Assembly (NCBI GenBank): GCA_000750105.3
Contig: JPHH03000078.1
Coordinates: 60,533 to 124,532 of the forward strand
DNA length: 64,000 nucleotides
Origin: Tolypocladium sp. Sup5 PDA-1
Taxonomy: Eukaryota > Ascomycota > Sordariomycetes > Hypocreales > Ophiocordycipitaceae
Reading direction: 5' to 3'
The notes beneath the pieces were generated by a model. The model worked only from the letters and a program-made list of their open reading frames with translations, had not been told where the DNA came from and did no database searches. This document shows positions 63,419 to 64,000 of the stretch, piece by piece (position 1 is the stretch's first letter; each line of letters opens with the position of its first letter). The translations under genes were made by a program, and so were the position numbers.

Positions 63419-64000
63419 CTAGCTGCGGCGCCTCCCCCGGCACGCCCTTGGCCTGAGTCGAACAAATGGCTGATCCGAGTCTGTGTCTTCGTTCGACCGG
63501 TGTGCCGGGGTATGCTCGTCGGCCAATGCCCCGGAGCATTCGCATTGCCAGTGGCCCCTGCCCGTAGACCTCGAGTCGTCACGACTGCCATGACGAAGCT
63601 CTGAGCGGGCACTGCGCGTATCGCGGCGGTGGCAATCGGGGTAGGTATCACGTTGCCTCCGCACCACAGCCCACGGGTCCATCTCGCTCCTCAGAATTCT
63701 AAGACTACGCGAGAAATCGTCAGTGGCAGGGATCGCATCCTCCAAATACTTCGCGAACAGATAAGGGTTGAAACGCCGAGGCGGGCGGAAGCTTGCGCCA
63801 CCACACGGATGCGAAGCGCTAGCAATTGCATCGCACAAGGCCTTGCTACAATCGACAGCTCTCTCCGACGCAGATCGTCGTCTCTGGCGCTTACTGCATT
63901 TGTATCCCGCTCTTGCCTTCTCCTCAGAAGAAGGTCCCTCGTCTCGGCCAGAATCGTCGATCAAGGTAGGCGTCCGCGTGCCCGGCGTTTGTGGTGGCCC
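63419..64000 (-). CDS. Hypothetical protein, 5' end outside the window
   Basis: The minus-strand frame is open from the right edge (TPGTRTPTLIDDSGRDEG...), through KARAGYKCSKRQRRRSASERAVDCSK, a basic patch, to PRRFNPYLFAKYLEDAIPATDDFSRSLRILRSEMDPWAVV. After VRRQ a splice may follow, since a second frame (63319-63651) carries ISHLFDSGQGRAGGG and LRLCPHCVFTVHES. No family recognised; the start lies beyond 64000. Confidence 0.4.
   Translation of the reverse strand, partial: GPPQTPGTRTPTLIDDSGRDEGPSSEEKARAGYKCSKRQRRRSASERAVDCSKALCDAIASASHPCGGASFRPPRRFNPYLFAKYLEDAIPATDDFSRSLRILRSEMDPWAVVRRQRDTYPDCHRRDTRSARSELRHGSRDDSRSTGRGHWQCECSGALADEHTPAHRSNEDTDSDQPFVRLRPRACRGRRRS

Noticed and set aside
1..64000. 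CRISPR array, biosynthetic megasynthase, rRNA
   Set aside because: No regularly spaced repeats, no PKS/NRPS motifs and no rRNA-like sequence were seen.

Overview
The window reads as nuclear DNA of a filamentous ascomycete, most likely a sordariomycete (Hypocreales is my inference). Genes are split by short introns of 46-87 bases with GT...CTRAC...AG signals. They encode fungal families: Zn2Cys6 regulators, a Tps3-type trehalose subunit, RGS, Ras, NmrA-like and ATP-dependent ligase-like proteins. Transposon debris is of fungal LINE (Tad1-like), Copia and hAT type. I saw no bacterial operon, CRISPR array, rRNA or convincing tRNA.

Layout. 1-3.7 kb: decayed Copia gag, a histidine-phosphatase scrap and a cupin dioxygenase gene carrying a Q-to-stop change. 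4.0-8.7 kb: intact alpha/beta hydrolase, flavin monooxygenase and a small basic protein; with the cupin these look like an aromatic-catabolism group. 8.7-13.9 kb: gene remnants (GH18 chitinase, LINE) and little else. 14-18.3 kb: an intact hemerythrin, an intact NmrA-like gene and a broken second hemerythrin preceded by a scrap of a paralogue of the 7.6-kb gene. 20.6-23.5 kb: two adjacent LINE remnants, one fused in frame to a TPR gene. 24.5-27.4 kb: trehalose synthase regulatory subunit. 28.3-32.3 kb: a bZIP gene split by a complete hAT transposon with an exact 8-bp target duplication. 33.9-43.6 kb: a Zn2Cys6 regulator, two decayed ACC deaminase copies, a chromodomain scrap, an RGS gene and a glutamic-peptidase scrap. 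47.2-56.4 kb: a Ras-like GTPase without a CAAX end, a broken ligase-like gene, a ferric-reductase fragment, two more Zn2Cys6 genes, a helicase scrap and a collagen-like membrane protein. 58-64 kb: a broken secreted-protein gene, a broken fungal gene of unknown role, a RING-H2 gene whose stop codon comes from a LINE tail, and a gene cut by the right edge.

The region therefore mixes housekeeping or signalling genes (Tps3, RGS, Ras, hemerythrin/NmrA) with accessory DNA in which at least ten genes are visibly broken. Stops of CAA-to-TAA type fit repeat-induced point mutation, but that is inference. The best candidate for something new is the combination of cupin (with a membrane tail), hydrolase and salicylate-hydroxylase-like monooxygenase. 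Exon joints given here were chosen by eye so that reading frames and family motifs stay continuous; spliced lengths were checked for divisibility by three.
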